A stretch of 64,000 nucleotides of DNA, from assembly GCF_001715975.1 (NCBI RefSeq), contig NZ_MARB01000002.1, forward strand, positions 211,135 to 275,134. Reading direction: 5' to 3'. Positions within the stretch are counted from its first letter, which is position 1, and every line of letters begins with the position of its first letter. Positions 63,926 to 64,000 of the stretch are shown here, piece by piece. The notes beneath the pieces were generated by a model, which saw only the letters and a list, made by a program, of their open reading frames with translations, ran no database searches and had not been told where the DNA came from. Origin of the DNA: Candidatus Thiodiazotropha endolucinida. GTDB taxonomy: Bacteria > Pseudomonadota > Gammaproteobacteria > Chromatiales > Chromatiaceae. Made by a program: the position numbers and the translations under genes.

Positions 63926-64000
63926 GTGTACGCCCAGCATGGGCATGAACTGATGGGGTGGAAGTCCCCTGTAGGAGAACCACAGTCGATGATCGATGAA
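63926..64000 (+). mobile_element. putative 5' end of a group II intron (partial)
   Basis: From 63926 the sequence begins GTGTACGCCCAGCATGGGCA, close to the GTGYG...CCC-AGCAT-GGG starts of bacterial group II introns. A perfect hairpin (GCCC AGCAT GGGC, 63932-63944) and a second (GGGG TGGAAGT CCCC, 63955-63969) fit the start of intron domain I. The reverse transcriptase and 3' end would lie beyond the window. Confidence 0.55.

Overview
The window reads as chromosome of a gammaproteobacterium of moderately high GC. The block argH / algZ-algR / hemC-hemD-hemX-hemY (24951-33311) has the gene order known from Pseudomonas and relatives. PilU, UbiD, a c4-like dihaem cytochrome and many c-di-GMP proteins fit the same class. 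The exact lineage cannot be read from the sequence; a Chromatiales-type environmental bacterium is a reasonable guess.

Region 1 (1-19778) is a catabolic island. A partial GAF-PAS-GGDEF-EAL protein and a bacteriohemerythrin are followed by a divergent GntR/FCD regulator. Then comes a long + strand operon: a phenol-hydroxylase-type reductase, a XylT-type ferredoxin, two unrecognised small ORFs, and the lower meta-cleavage enzymes (dmpC, dmpE, a carboxymuconolactone-decarboxylase-like protein, dmpF, dmpG, dmpH). It ends with a YCF48-like lipoprotein and an MMPL/RND exporter broken by one in-frame amber codon. After a terminator, a second unit encodes a DUF1302 barrel and a DUF1329 protein; after a second terminator come an HCCA-isomerase-like protein, a GST-like protein and a monooxygenase-fold membrane protein. 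The 8-bp palindrome TATCGATA occurs twice before the first unit and three times before the second, suggesting one shared regulator, most simply the GntR protein. No ring hydroxylase, ring-cleavage dioxygenase, hydrolase (dmpD) or tautomerase (dmpI) is present, so the substrate is open.

Region 2 (19769-51575) is mostly housekeeping and sensory: pilU, rubredoxin and its reductase, a MazG-like pyrophosphohydrolase, an M48 protease, argH, the AlgZ/AlgR pair with a c-type cytochrome placed before hemCDXY, a dihaem cytochrome overlapping a Cache-GGDEF cyclase, a 1280-residue BTAD-cyclase-ATPase-TPR regulator divergent from a methyltransferase, a DksA-like protein, a rhodanese, a second ferredoxin-reductase, an epimerase, an orphan ParA, ubiD and an RND efflux pair.

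Region 3 (51576-64000) is an accessory zone: loosely packed, more AT-rich, with unrelated small genes mostly on the minus strand (GNAT, VOC, hotdog thioesterase, ceramidase-like, alpha/beta hydrolase and several unknowns), two stretches of about 700 bp with little coding evidence, and short repeats around an L,D-transpeptidase. The last 75 bases resemble the 5' end of a group II intron that continues past the window.
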